This document shows positions 8,856 through 18,577 of a stretch of DNA of 64,000 nt, one piece after another. Origin of the DNA: CAIUGU01 sp963819685 (GTDB lineage Bacteria > Pseudomonadota > Gammaproteobacteria > Steroidobacterales > Steroidobacteraceae); assembly GCA_963819685.1 (NCBI GenBank), contig CAWFXI010000005.1, forward strand, positions 248,001 to 312,000, read 5' to 3'. The notes beneath the pieces are model-generated. The model searched no databases. It was given only the letters and a program-made list of their open reading frames with translations, and was not told the DNA's origin. Made by a program: the position numbers and the translations under genes. The stretch's first letter is position 1, and every line of letters starts with the position of its first letter.

Positions 8856-9365
8856 ATGAACATAAAGAGAATGGCCATCGTCGTGTGTGCCTTTGCAACA
8901 TTCGCCGCGTTCGCGCAGCAGCCGAATCCGCTGGACAACGTGCCGGAGAAAATGCCCTTCGATATCCCCTACGGCACGCCGATCTCGCTGGAGCGCGCTC
9001 AGGCGGCGATCGCTGCGGCGGTGAACGAATCCAGGAAGCGCGGCTGGAAGATGAACGTGGCCGTGGTTGACTCCGGCGGCAATCTCGTTGCGTTCGCCCG
9101 GATGGACGGAGCGCAAATCGCCTCCGTCGTCATCTCGGAGAAAAAGGCTCGCGCGGCGGCGACGTTCCGGCGGGAGACGAAGGTATTCGAGGCCGGCATC
9201 CAGGCTGGAAACAACTACCTCGTCACCCTCGACGGTGTAATCGGCTCGCGCGGCGGCATTCCTCTGGTGCAGGACGGCAAGCTGATCGGCGCGATCGGCT
9301 GCTCCGGCGGCACCGGCGCACAAGATGAAGTGGTCTGCAAAGTCGGGGCCGAGACAATAAAGTAA
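8856..9365 (+). CDS. GlcG/HbpS family heme-binding protein, exported
   Basis: This 169-residue protein has a signal peptide (residues 1-20, ending AFA|QQPNP) and one GlcG/HbpS (DUF336) domain: SLERAQAAIAAAVNESRK, the AVVDSGGNLVAFARMDGA core, SEKKARAAATF and the glycine-rich IGAIGCSGGTGAQDE end. Family members bind heme or related cofactors, and some act as extracellular redox sensors. Catalytic activity is not established. The start at 8856 follows GAGAGAACTGA. It is followed by a strong hairpin. Confidence 0.88.
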   Translation: MNIKRMAIVVCAFATFAAFAQQPNPLDNVPEKMPFDIPYGTPISLERAQAAIAAAVNESRKRGWKMNVAVVDSGGNLVAFARMDGAQIASVVISEKKARAAATFRRETKVFEAGIQAGNNYLVTLDGVIGSRGGIPLVQDGKLIGAIGCSGGTGAQDEVVCKVGAETIK

Positions 9366-9373
9366 GTTCCCGG

Positions 9374-9396
9374 CCGGGCGCCGCGCAGGCGCCCGG
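9374..9396 (+). terminator. GC-rich hairpin after the heme-binding gene
   Basis: A perfect 9-bp stem, CCGGGCGCC and GGCGCCCGG with loop GCGCA, starts 8 bp after the stop codon. Only TTT follows, so it is a weak intrinsic terminator or a transcript-stabilising hairpin. Confidence 0.55.
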
Positions 9397-9412
9397 TTTC
9401 ACTGCGTAGCCA

Positions 9413-9784
9413 CTAATTGCGCCTGTCTTTTACTTGATCCGGTGGCAAGGGCGCGAAGATCCGCCATGCTTGGGTGGGATGAGCCAGCGCCCAGAGTGGA
9501 GCGAGGAAGCCTGGCCACACGACGGGCGTGTCGGGGGGTGAGAGCTCTCGTACGCCCTCCACTTTCACCTCTTCGATATCCTGATCGATAGTCCCCCTGA
9601 CCAGTCGATCCAGTTCTTCGGCAGAAAGTATTTTGGTGATGTCCGGCGTCCGGAGATCCAATGGTTTGCTCGGAGTTGACACTTCTTTCCTGGTGGACAC
9701 GGATTCTGGCTCGGCGGCACTGGCTGTCACGCACACGAGCATCACTACCATCAAGAAGGGCAGGGTGCCAGGTCGCGGGTACAT
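9413..9784 (-). CDS. Small exported hypothetical protein
   Basis: A protein of about 123 residues opens with a hydrophobic signal (TLPFLMVVMLVCVTASA), followed by an acidic segment and the end WALAHPTQAWRIFAPLPP. I have seen this WRIF-type ending on short proteobacterial hypotheticals, but I assign no function. The ATG at 9784 gives a clean signal peptide. A GTG at 9859 lies 5 bp after the stop of the preceding gene and would couple translation, so the start is uncertain. It lies downstream of an MBL-fold gene on the same strand. Confidence 0.5.
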   Translation of the reverse strand: MYPRPGTLPFLMVVMLVCVTASAAEPESVSTRKEVSTPSKPLDLRTPDITKILSAEELDRLVRGTIDQDIEEVKVEGVRELSPPDTPVVWPGFLAPLWALAHPTQAWRIFAPLPPDQVKDRRN

Positions 9785-9863
9785 GGCTGCAGAAGCTCGT
9801 CGGGTCTTGACTACGTGTCTGTGAAAGGCTGGTTCGCTCACCCGGCACCGTTCGCCCACTGAA

Positions 9864-11015
9864 TTACCGGGGAGCGTAACTCTTGGTAAAGGCGTTGCGC
9901 GCGTTCGTCACGGTGAACGAGCCGTCCTTGCTCGCGGCGATTTTGATCCAGTAGGCCGGGCCATTGTGTGCAGGGGCGCCACCACCGGGCGGCGGGGCGA
10001 GCGCGACACCAGCGGTCGGTGCGCCTCCAGCTGGCGAAACGACAGCAGGGGCCGGCGGCACGAAGGGCTCGATCGGCATCGTGACCACAGGTTCATCGAC
10101 GCCGTTGGCGATGAACATTCCCGGCACGGTGTACTCCTGCCCGCTCAATTGTGAAAAGTGAATCTGCCACAGGTCTTCGAGCCCCGGCGAGGTGTGCAAT
10201 GTCCTCATCGCCTCCGGTTGCCCGCCTTTGCGGGTGCCGTTGTTCATCACCATCGCGCGTGGGGCGAGGGCGTGGACGAGGATCGGCGCATTCGAACTCG
10301 CCTGACCATGGTGCGAGACGACGAACAAGTCGACGGTGCCGAGCCGGTTCGCCGGACACATCAGATCGTGCTCCTTGTTCCAGGTGAGATCGCCAAGGTG
10401 AACGGCACGGAAGCGCCCGAACGTGAAGTGCGTGCCGACCGACTGCGCGTTCTCGGACGCGTCGGGATCTTTCGGCTTGTGAGCCGCGCAGTACGGATTG
10501 GCGCGTCCGCCACCTGCAAGCGGTGTCGTCAGTACCTGTCCGGCCGACGAGACGACGCGCACGTCGACGCCGGCCAGCGTCACGCGATCGCCTGGCTTGA
10601 CAACCGTGTGCTTCGACGTTGCGTAGAGCGTCGGGTAAACGTCTTTCAGGAACGCGTCAGTTGCCGGATTCGGCTGCACGTTGGCGCCGTGATCGATGAA
10701 CTCGCGGACAGGCACCTGCTTCGCCACTTCTGCCATCGCACCGTAGTGATCGCCGTGATAGTGGGTTGTGATCAGGTGGTCGATCTGCGTCAGGCCGGCA
10801 TCCCTGATCGCCGCAACGATGCGGTCGGCATCACGCATTGCACCCGCGCCACCGTTCCCGGTATCGATAAGCAGCGACTGTCCTGACGGGGCGACAAACA
10901 GCGTCGCGTTGCCTCCCTCGACGTCGATGACGTAGATATCGAGTGTACTTCGCGTCTGCGCTGCGGTCAGTGCAACGGGCATCACCGCAATGGCCAGGCA
11001 GAGAAAGCGGCGCAT
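9864..11015 (-). CDS. Exported MBL-fold hydrolase, ComEC/Rec2-like
   Basis: This 383-residue protein has a signal peptide (MRRFLCLAIAVMPVALTAAQ) and a metallo-beta-lactamase domain in the ComEC/Rec2 competence-type arrangement: LDIYVIDVEGGNATLFV, LLIDTGNGG, the zinc motif HYHGDH and a later FVVSHHGQ. The zinc ligands look complete. The C-terminal tail (about residues 300-345) is rich in Pro, Gly and Ala. It is probably a periplasmic hydrolase of unknown substrate. The start at 11015 has AAGGAG upstream. The in-frame start at 11042 lacks support. Confidence 0.85.
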   Translation of the reverse strand: MRRFLCLAIAVMPVALTAAQTRSTLDIYVIDVEGGNATLFVAPSGQSLLIDTGNGGAGAMRDADRIVAAIRDAGLTQIDHLITTHYHGDHYGAMAEVAKQVPVREFIDHGANVQPNPATDAFLKDVYPTLYATSKHTVVKPGDRVTLAGVDVRVVSSAGQVLTTPLAGGGRANPYCAAHKPKDPDASENAQSVGTHFTFGRFRAVHLGDLTWNKEHDLMCPANRLGTVDLFVVSHHGQASSNAPILVHALAPRAMVMNNGTRKGGQPEAMRTLHTSPGLEDLWQIHFSQLSGQEYTVPGMFIANGVDEPVVTMPIEPFVPPAPAVVSPAGGAPTAGVALAPPPGGGAPAHNGPAYWIKIAASKDGSFTVTNARNAFTKSYAPR

Positions 11016-11076
11016 GGAAACTCCTTGAAGGGTCATCAACAAGAGAACAGTGCAGGGTCCCGGTGTCTGTGGATTC

Positions 11077-11610
11077 TCAGGAGCCCGCAGTGAAAGCGAT
11101 CTCGATGGTCACCTTTCCCATTCCAAAGTTGCTGGTCTCACCCGGATCGTGAGACGCCGCGTCGATGCACTTGTAGCTGCCGGAAATCAGGATGTCGGTG
11201 ACTTTCATGCTGCCCTCGCAGGCATCGGCGCCGGCGAGCGCCGTCTTCTTCCCGAGCGTGGCACTCAGTCCCACCTCGCTGGGGCTGATGGTCACCAGCG
11301 AATTGGGAGTCTCGGCGCCCGATGCGCCGTACTGCAGCCATGTCATCTCGCCGTCGCTGAGGCTGGCCTGGGTGTTGATGGGGATTTCCGCGTCGACCTG
11401 AAATGAACCGGCAACCTTCACTATCGCGCTGCCACTGGTGTAACTGCGAGCGCTGATCACCGGTGTTGTTGGTGCGCGTGATGCCAGCAGTTCCGCCTCG
11501 GATTGCGGCAGGCCCCCCGTATCGTCCCGGTTGGTGGCAGTGTTGTCGGAGCAGGACAGATTCGTCGCGAGCAGTGCGAACAACGAAACCATGCGGAGAT
11601 GAGAATTCAT
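11077..11610 (-). CDS. Hypothetical secreted protein, possible lipoprotein
   Basis: This 177-residue protein begins with a hydrophobic signal followed by Cys20 (LLATNLSCSD). The lipobox is imperfect, so lipidation is possible but unsure. The mature part is small, beta-rich and has a Cys pair (DACEGSMK and GSYKCID). It matches no family I recognise. A GAGGG-type ribosome-binding site precedes the ATG. It lies 61 bp upstream of the MBL gene on the same strand, so the two could share a transcript. Confidence 0.55.
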   Translation of the reverse strand: MNSHLRMVSLFALLATNLSCSDNTATNRDDTGGLPQSEAELLASRAPTTPVISARSYTSGSAIVKVAGSFQVDAEIPINTQASLSDGEMTWLQYGASGAETPNSLVTISPSEVGLSATLGKKTALAGADACEGSMKVTDILISGSYKCIDAASHDPGETSNFGMGKVTIEIAFTAGS

Positions 11611-11671
11611 ATCCAGCCCTCGTTCAAGTCGTTGTGCCGGCCGTATCGCTCAGGCCCAGCATGCATGATCT

Positions 11672-11751
11672 CCAACGGGTTTAGCTTGTTAGCCTGTCTG
11701 ATGCAGGCGGTCGAGCTCGACGAAGACAAGCTGAAAAGCCAAACCCATTGG
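11672..11751. repeat. Palindromic intergenic element, family B (copy B2)
   Basis: CCAACGGGTTTAGCTTG faces GCCAAACCCATTGG in inverted orientation, 80 bp end to end. It occupies the middle of the 347-bp divergent gap 11611-11957. The rest of that gap should hold the TonB receptor promoter, but I see no convincing -35/-10 pair. Confidence 0.55.
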
Positions 11752-11957
11752 CGGACGCCCCCACGCCTGGCTGTTATGACACAACGCAGCAATTCGCCTC
11801 GCAGTACGTGCGGCGCTTGACGAGTATTCAGATGTTAAGTACGGTTGTCTCCAAATAGAGCAATTCCTTGCTCCATCGGCAAAGCTGAGGCGGCCGATCG
11901 ATCAAGGACAGAATCAATGATGATCCGGGGTATTCAGTTCTTCGTGGGGGAAACAAA

Positions 11958-14743
11958 ATGAAGTCCAGTCGCAATCGTATTCTCATGCTTGGCATAGCCG
12001 CCGAGCTCATGGCTTCTGCGGCCGCGGCTCAAGCGCCCGCCGCTGCGCCGACCGACAACCCGCTCGACACCGTCGTCGTCACTGCATCCCGTGTTTCTCG
12101 CGAAGGCTTCAATGCCCCGACGCCGACGACGGTGATCGGGCAGCAGCAGATCGAAGCGCGCGCCTTCACCAACATCACTGACGCCATCAACGAGACGCCG
12201 GTGTTCCGCGCTTCCAGCGGCCCGGCCGCCAATCAGCGCGGCGGCGGCCAGTCGGGCACCAGCTCCCTGGATTTACGCGGGTTGAACGGCGGCGTCGCGC
12301 GTACCCTGGTGCTGATCGACGGTCGTCGTCATGTTCCGAGCACAGTCTCCGGTTTGGTCGACCTCAACATGATCCCGAGTGGCCTGGTCGAGCGGACCGA
12401 GGTGGTGACCGGCGGCGCTTCGGCGGCCTGGGGCTCCGACGCCGTGGCGGGCGTTGTGAACATCCGATTGAAGGACGATCTGCAGGGCTTCCAGACCCAC
12501 GTCGCCTATGCCCAGACCGGCGAGAGCGACTACCAGGAAAGCACGGTCAGTCTCGCCGGGGGGACCGCCTTCGCCGGCGGGCGCGGCCACGTCATGGCTG
12601 GCTTTGACTACGTCGACAACAATGGTGTAAAGGACGGCTTCGTTTCCCGGGATTGGACGAAAAAGGGCTACTCCGGCACCCTTTTCAACTACGGCAACGC
12701 GCCGCGCCCAGCCGGCGTTCCGCAGCGCGTCTTCGCCGAGGACTTCCGCAACGGCGACACGGCTTCGTCGGGCGGCGTGATCGTCGGCGGCCCACTGGAC
12801 AACATCACGTTCCTGGGCGGCCAGAGCACCGGCATCTTCACTCCCGGCTCGTTGGTCGCCGGCACGAACATGATCGGCGGTGGCGCCAACAACAGCAACG
12901 CCGACCTCCGCGTCGTCGACGGCTCCAACCTGGTGAATCCCATCGAGCGGAGCGCCGGGCTCGTGCGCGTGAAGTACGATCTGACCGACAAGCTGGAGGC
13001 CTTCGTCGAGGCATCCTACGGGGTGTCGGACTACGAAGGCACCTCGGCCAGCCGGCGCGACCAGGGCAACATCGTCGTCAGGAGGGACAACGCCTTCCTG
13101 CCGGAATCGGTGCGGACGCAGATGACGAACCTGAACCTCAACACCATCAATGTCGGCCGGATCGCGCTGGACGACAATTACAAGTACTACTCGACACTCA
13201 CCGACCAGAGGACCGAGCGTTACGTGGGTGGCTTCAAGGGCGAACTGGGTGGCACTTGGCAGTGGGACGCCTACTATCAATACGGCCAGAACAACTTCAA
13301 GCAGTACAACGAGTCGACTATCAACGCCAACTTCACGGCGGCCATCGACGCCATCGTCGGCCCCGGCGGCCAGATCGTCTGCCGGAGCCTGACCACTCCC
13401 TCCGGCGCCGCGGATGCGGGTTGCGTGCCCTTCAACCTCTTCGGTCAGAACTCACCATCACAGGCGGCTGTCGACTACGTCCGCGATGTCGGCTTCAACG
13501 ACGTGACCTACAAGCAGCAGGTTGGCGCGGTGAATTTCAACGGCGATTTGCTGACTTGCCGGCCGGACCCGTGTCCGTCGCCACCGGCCTGGAATTCCGC
13601 AAGGAAGAGGTTTCCAGCGTCGTCGATGCCAATTCACAAGCAAGTCGCTTCGACCTCAACAACTTCAAGCCCATCGTCGGCTCGTTCGATACCCAGGAGG
13701 TCTACGGTGAAGTCGCCGTCCCGATCGTGAAGGAAGTGCCCTTCCTCTACAGCCTCGATGCCAACGGCGCCGTTCGCTACACCGACTATTCGACCTCGGG
13801 CGGGGTTACGACGTGGAAGGTGGGCGGAAGCTGGGAGCCGATCCAAACCGTGCGGTTCCGGGCTACCCAGTCGCGCGACATCCGGGCGCCGAACCTGCAG
13901 GAGCTGTACGCTTCGGGGGTCCAGGGCCGGGACTTTGTCAACGGCGCCCAGCAGAACACGATCAACATCGGCAACCCCAACCTGGTGCCGGAAGAGGCCG
14001 ATACCTTCACCGCCGGGATCATCTATCAGCCGAGTTGGGCACCGAGGCTGAGCCTCTCGGCCGACTACCATGACATCAAGATCGACGGTGCCATCACGCG
14101 GCTGACCGCGCAGCAGGTGTTTGATCGCTGCGCCGCCGGCGCCACAGAGCTCTGCGGCGACATCGCCTACAATCCGAACGGATCGATCTCCTCGGTCACA
14201 ACGAAGTTGCTCAATTTCAACGCGATCGAGACCACCGGCTGGGATTTCGAAGCCGTGTACAGCCTGCCCCGGGACCTGCTCGTGCCGGGTCAGTTCCAGT
14301 TCCGCGCGCTCGGTGCGTTGGTCCAGACGCTGTCGACGACCGACTCCGCCGGCACGGTGGACCGGGTCAAACAGACGGTGCCGGAATGGATCTGGACGTT
14401 GGACATGAACTACATCGTGAACCGGTTCACCGGCAACATGCAGGTCCGCTACGTTGGCGACGCGGTGCGCGACACCACGCTGATCGGTCCGGATGACCCG
14501 CGTTATAACCCGGCCCTGCCCGGCACGATCAACGACAACACGCTGCCGGCTGTGTGGTATCTGAACCTGTCGGCGCAGTACGACTTCGTCAATGATGGCG
14601 ACCGGCGGATACAACTCTACGCAGTGGTAAACAACGTCCTGGATGAGGATCCCCCGGCAGGCGGTGGCCAGTTCGGCAGCGGCTTCGTCAACTACGATCT
14701 GATCGGTCGCTTGTACCGGGCCGGCCTGCGCTTCGACTTCTAG
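11958..14743 (+). pseudogene. TonB-dependent receptor, broken by one frameshift
   Basis: This is an outer-membrane active transporter of about 928 residues once the frame is repaired. It has a signal peptide, a TonB-box-like LDTVVVTASR, a plug domain (TLVLIDGRRHVPS, VTGGASAAWGSDAVAGVVN) and a long beta-barrel ending LRFDF with the terminal aromatic expected for BAM insertion. The first frame runs to 13730. Homologous coding jumps frame near 13554-13556 (GATTTGCTGACTTGCC), where one missing or two extra bases separate GDLL from LPAGPVSVATG. The second frame continues to 14743. Either the gene is inactivated or this is a sequence error. An aldo/keto reductase follows 79 bp downstream. Confidence 0.8.
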
Positions 14744-14822
14744 CGCAGGTGAGGTGAACAGTGCCGGGCCCGGTGGAAAGCGCCGGGCCGGCACAGAAGG
14801 CGGGCACCGAAGGTGACCTGAG

Positions 14823-15737
14823 ATGACCCAACGCACCCGCCGCACCTTCCTCGGCCAGCTTGCCCTCGGCGGGACCGTGCTCACCGCACCGCCGTCGCTC
14901 TTCGCACAGCAGCGGCTTCCGTCCCGCCGAATTCCCATCACCGGTGAAGAGCTTCCTGTCGTGGGCCTCGGGTCGAGCGCCGTCGTGCTCGAGATTCCCG
15001 AAGCGGGGCCCGAGCCAGTCGCCGCGGTCATCCGCTCGCTTCTGGCAAACAGCGGCCGCGTTGTCGACACGTCCGTGCGCACTGAGGAAATTGACGCGAT
15101 CTTCGGGCGTGTGCTGCAGGAGCCCGACATCCGCAAGGGGATCTTCCTTGCCACCAAGCTCAATACGCCGGACGCGGCCACCGGCATCGCCCAGATGCGC
15201 CAGACGCAGCGCCTCTTCGCGCGGCGAACGGTCGACCTTATCCAGGTGGAGAGCCTGCGTGGTATCGAGCACCACTGGCCAAGGCTCAAGGAGTGGAAGG
15301 CGTCGGGGGAGACGCGATACATCGGCGTGACCGTGGCCGAGAACACCAATCACGAGCGGCTTGAACAGTTCATGCGGAGCGAGTCGCCCGACTTCGTGCA
15401 TGTGAACTACTCGCTGCTTGAACGCGGGGCCGAGGATCGGCTGCTGCCCCTGGCCGCGGATCGCGGCTTCGCGGTCCTCATCAACCGGCCGTTCATGAAC
15501 GGGTCTTACTTCCGCCGGACAGCTGGGCGCCCGCTTCCGGGGTGGGCGGCGGACTTCGACTGCCACTCCTGGGCCCAGTTCTCGATCAAGTACATCCTCG
15601 CGAATCCCGCTGTCACTTGCGTGCTCGCCGAGACGACCGACACGAAGCACATGCTGGACAATATCGGCGGGGGCCTTGGGCGGTTCCCGGATGAGAACCT
15701 GCGCCGCCGCATGCGCGAGGTTGCGGACACGCTCTGA
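14823..15737 (+). CDS. Tat-exported aldo/keto reductase-like protein
   Basis: This 304-residue protein has a twin-arginine signal (RRTFLGQLALGG) and an aldo/keto reductase TIM barrel (LPVVGLGSS, RVVDTSV, IFLATKLN, ARRTVDLIQVESL, SGETRYIGVT). The barrel Lys (ATKL) and an Asp (VVDTS) are present. The Tyr position in strand 2 and the usual His (QVHNL-type) appear to be replaced (QVESL). It may therefore not reduce carbonyls in the classical way, or it may use another arrangement. Tat export implies a prefolded, possibly cofactor-loaded, periplasmic protein. It lies downstream of the TonB receptor. Confidence 0.78.
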   Translation: MTQRTRRTFLGQLALGGTVLTAPPSLFAQQRLPSRRIPITGEELPVVGLGSSAVVLEIPEAGPEPVAAVIRSLLANSGRVVDTSVRTEEIDAIFGRVLQEPDIRKGIFLATKLNTPDAATGIAQMRQTQRLFARRTVDLIQVESLRGIEHHWPRLKEWKASGETRYIGVTVAENTNHERLEQFMRSESPDFVHVNYSLLERGAEDRLLPLAADRGFAVLINRPFMNGSYFRRTAGRPLPGWAADFDCHSWAQFSIKYILANPAVTCVLAETTDTKHMLDNIGGGLGRFPDENLRRRMREVADTL

Positions 15738-15753
15738 CGCGCGAAATACCAGC

Positions 15754-15826
15754 GAACCGGGTTTGGTTTATTTGCTGGCAGGCAGTCGAACTCCGCGAAG
15801 AAAAGCTAACAAGCTGAACCCGGTAC
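15754..15826. repeat. Palindromic intergenic element, family B (copy B3)
   Basis: GAACCGGGTTTGGTTTATT faces AGCTTGAACC-like AAGCTGAACCCGGTAC in inverted orientation, 73 bp, between two convergent genes. It could also serve as a terminator for either. Confidence 0.55.
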
Positions 15827-15847
15827 GGAGGACCTCAGTTCAGGAAA

Positions 15848-16909
15848 CTAGGTCTGGGCGGCTAGCTTGTCGGCTCCGGCGTTCAGGTCATCGAGGAGTT
15901 TGGGCAATATCGCCCGGTTCCACAGGTAGCCGCAGTAGTGAGCGACGCCGAAGCCTCGAAAGTGAGCACTGGCGGCGTCGATGCGTTTCTGCATCGCAGC
16001 GCTTCCATCATTGCACTCGAGCCCCAGGAACACCTTCGCCGAACCAGGTGACAGGTTCCTGAGGGGCGCGAAGTAAGCGTCGTCGCTCGAACTCAGCACG
16101 GGGAGGTGGAGGAAGTCGACCCGTCGGCCGGCGTTCCTGACGATTGCGTTGGCGGCCGCGACGGGCAGCGAGATGTCGGGAAGGTGCGCGACGGGGTAGG
16201 AGGGGAAGGTACCCGCACAGATGTGGAAGCCGAGTAGCGCCTCCTCCGGCAGGCCGACCGTGTGTGGCGCCAGGTACTCCGCCGACGTGAAGCGCGCAAA
16301 CAGGTTCTCGTCCTTCGGCACGTACGGGAACATGATCGCCCCGGACGCGTCACAGAGCTCGAGGCAAAAGTCGATCTGGATCGCGAGGTCCTCGGCGGGA
16401 ATCACCTCGAGCATCCGCCGGTACTCGTCCTGCAGCGCGAGCTGCCATGCGGCGGTCACGATCGGCCAGTCGTTGGCGTCAGGGAAGTAGGGCGAGATCG
16501 CATCCCATGCTCCAGGGATGGCCGCCTGAAAGCGCACACCTTGCGGCACCACGCCCTCGTTGCGGAGGCGACGGAAAACCTCGTAGGACCGGATCGCCAC
16601 GCGTGAGTAGGCGAGCAGGCCGCGGAGGTCGAGCTTTGTCACCCCTGGCTTGAGCTTGAACTGTCGGCTTGAGGCAGTTTTCGCCTCGATGTCCAAATTA
16701 TCTCCACCGCCGAGGATGTCGACCCCTTCGGCCTTCGACCACGTGTTGTGATTGAGGTTGTGGACCCATCCGGAGAGCTCGCCGATCTCGCCGTCCGGAT
16801 AGCCGAGCGCCCGGCCGCCCACGGCGCCCGAAAGCGTGCGGAAGACGTCCTCGACGGTCTCAAACGGGATGCCCCCGGTGAACATGACTTGTGCGTCGCG
16901 TGCAGCCAT
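15848..16909 (-). CDS. MetE-like (UROD/MetE superfamily) protein
   Basis: This 353-residue cytosolic protein resembles the C-terminal TIM barrel of cobalamin-independent methionine synthase without the N-terminal half. The opening MFTGGIPFETVEDVF and the IQIDFCLELCD strand fit. A His229-x-Cys231 pair (GFHICAGTF) and Cys326 (AHYCGYLW) fit the zinc-thiolate site of MetE, while the third ligand (Glu in MetE) is not obvious. It could be a methyl transferase using another donor or acceptor, and no reaction can be assigned. The start at 16909 is set by GGGAGAGG just upstream. The longer open frame to 17302 crosses a repeat. Confidence 0.6.
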   Translation of the reverse strand: MAARDAQVMFTGGIPFETVEDVFRTLSGAVGGRALGYPDGEIGELSGWVHNLNHNTWSKAEGVDILGGGDNLDIEAKTASSRQFKLKPGVTKLDLRGLLAYSRVAIRSYEVFRRLRNEGVVPQGVRFQAAIPGAWDAISPYFPDANDWPIVTAAWQLALQDEYRRMLEVIPAEDLAIQIDFCLELCDASGAIMFPYVPKDENLFARFTSAEYLAPHTVGLPEEALLGFHICAGTFPSYPVAHLPDISLPVAAANAIVRNAGRRVDFLHLPVLSSSDDAYFAPLRNLSPGSAKVFLGLECNDGSAAMQKRIDAASAHFRGFGVAHYCGYLWNRAILPKLLDDLNAGADKLAAQT

Positions 16910-16994
16910 CTCGACCTCTCCCGAATGATGTTGACGATCATTGACGTTACCAGAGCAAGCGCATTCCCGGGTAGAACGGTTGCGCGGGGACGTC

Positions 16995-17092
16995 GGTGCC
17001 AGTAGCCGCTTATTGGGATATCGTAGACTGCCATACGCAGGGAGTTTCTGGCGCATGCAGCCGTAACAACCCGGTAAGACTCTACTGGCACC
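16995..17092. repeat. Palindromic intergenic element, family C (copy C1)
   Basis: The ends GGTGCCAGTAG and CTACTGGCACC are a perfect 11-bp inverted repeat. The similarity extends inward (CTTATTGGG and CCCGGTAAG), and the whole element is 98 bp. It fills much of the divergent region between the MetE-like gene and malonyl-CoA decarboxylase. Confidence 0.75.
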
Positions 17093-17161
17093 CTGCAATT
17101 GCAGCTGGCAGTTGGTCTGGCCACGGAAGGCAGCTTCGTCAGGCACCCGCAAGGAATCGAC

Positions 17162-18484
17162 ATGACTTCCATGCTCAATACCATCAAAGCCCTCGCACTT
17201 CGAGGTAAGCGCGATGGCCTGCGAGTGCGGAAACTGGTGCTGGCGTGTCGGCAATTGCTGTCGGAACGGGGCGAAGCGTCCGGCGTTTCGCTGGCGCAGC
17301 AAACGCTGGCGCTATATGCAGCGCTATCGAAAGAGGAACAGGGCGCTTTTTTCCAGTCGTTGAAGACGGACTTTTCTCCTGATCCGGTCAAGGTGCTTGC
17401 GGCAGCGAACGCGTATGCAGAATCGCCGGATAGTGAGCATCTCTCCGTGCTCACGCATCAGGTCGAGCCTCCGCGTCAGGAACTGTTGCGGCGGCTGAAT
17501 CGTGCGCCCGGCGGTACCCGAGCTATTGTCGGCATGCGGGAAAGGTTGCTGGATGCACTGCCGAAAGACCGCGAACTACAGCAGGTCGATGATGATTTTC
17601 ATCACTTGCTGCAATCGTGGTTCAATCCGGGCTTCCTGCGCATCGCGCGGGTGGACTGGAATACACCGGCTACTTTGCTCGAACAATTGATTCGCCACGA
17701 AGCGGTGCACGAGATTCGCGGCTGGAACGATCTGCGCCGCCGCCTCCAGGATGATCGCCGTTGCTTCGCGTTCTTTCACCCGGCCCTGCCGGACGAGCCG
17801 TTGATATTTGTCGAAGTCGCGCTGTTGGCCGAAATGCCCAATGCGATTGAGCCGCTGATCGATATCTACAGCTCACCGGCAGCGCAGAAGGAGTTCCATG
17901 TTGCCGCGTTCTACAGCATCAGCAATTGCCAGCCGGGATTGCGCGGCATTTCGATGGGAAACTTCCTGATCAAGCAGGTGGCAGGGTTGCTTGCGGCCGA
18001 ATTGCCGCGTGTAAAAAACTTCTGCACGCTCTCCCCGATTCCCGGTTTTCGCGATTGGCTGCGGCGCGCGATTGCAGCGCCGGATGAGGCCGGTGCGATG
18101 CCGGAAGCAGTTCGTGAAAGTCTGGAATCGGTCAAGCGCATGATCGGCCCGCTGCTGGAACGCAATATCGCTGACCTGCGCGCCGCCGAGCGACCACGCG
18201 AAAAACTGGCCAACGATCTATTGCGCCTTTGCGCCGCTTACCTGCTCGGCATTGGCGAGCCGGATGGCATCACGCATGATCCGGTCGCGCGTTTTCACCT
18301 TCACAATGGCGCCCATCTGGATCGCCTGAATATCGGTGGCGACCTTTCCGATAAAGGTCTCAGACAATCGCTTGGACTGATGGTGAACTATGTTTACGAT
18401 CTGAAAACCATCGAACGAAATTATGAGCAGTTCCTGGCTGGCAAGATCGAGGCCTCGAAACAGGTGAGAGGATTGGTGGGATAG
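17162..18484 (+). CDS. Malonyl-CoA decarboxylase
   Basis: This 440-residue cytosolic enzyme decarboxylates malonyl-CoA to acetyl-CoA, removing or recycling malonyl-CoA. The N-terminal helical oligomerisation domain covers about residues 1-155. The GNAT-like catalytic domain follows, with the family hallmarks FHPALPDEPLIFVEVAL, SISNCQPGLRGISMGN and FCTLSPIPGFRDWL near the active site. Length and architecture match bacterial and mitochondrial MCD proteins. The ATG at 17162 has AAGGAATC upstream. An in-frame ATG three codons on (17171) is the alternative. Confidence 0.93.
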   Translation: MTSMLNTIKALALRGKRDGLRVRKLVLACRQLLSERGEASGVSLAQQTLALYAALSKEEQGAFFQSLKTDFSPDPVKVLAAANAYAESPDSEHLSVLTHQVEPPRQELLRRLNRAPGGTRAIVGMRERLLDALPKDRELQQVDDDFHHLLQSWFNPGFLRIARVDWNTPATLLEQLIRHEAVHEIRGWNDLRRRLQDDRRCFAFFHPALPDEPLIFVEVALLAEMPNAIEPLIDIYSSPAAQKEFHVAAFYSISNCQPGLRGISMGNFLIKQVAGLLAAELPRVKNFCTLSPIPGFRDWLRRAIAAPDEAGAMPEAVRESLESVKRMIGPLLERNIADLRAAERPREKLANDLLRLCAAYLLGIGEPDGITHDPVARFHLHNGAHLDRLNIGGDLSDKGLRQSLGLMVNYVYDLKTIERNYEQFLAGKIEASKQVRGLVG

Positions 18485-18490
18485 CCTGCC

Positions 18491-18505
18491 GTGCCGGGCC
18501 GGCAC
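18491..18505. terminator. Small GC hairpin between convergent genes
   Basis: GTGCC and GGCAC flank GGGCC seven bases after the decarboxylase stop. No T-run follows. The family D-like string GGGGACAGAACAATTG starts at 18529. The call is tentative. Confidence 0.3.
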
Positions 18506-18577
18506 CGAACTCCTGCCGCGGTAAGAACGGGGACAGAACAATTGACCGCGGGTCGATGATCAGTCGTGGCGCCAACT

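Noticed and set aside
9399..9848. A 149-codon open frame overlapping the small exported protein in another frame
   Set aside because: It is Arg/Ser-rich with no signal or motif, whereas the chosen frame has a signal peptide and a recognisable WRIF-type end.
12273..13280. Long minus-strand open frame inside the TonB receptor
   Set aside because: Antisense shadow of GC-rich coding sequence; composition is low-complexity and no motif is seen.
16910..17302. N-terminal extension of the MetE-like gene
   Set aside because: It crosses the family C palindrome and the start of malonyl-CoA decarboxylase; a good ribosome-binding site supports the start at 16909.
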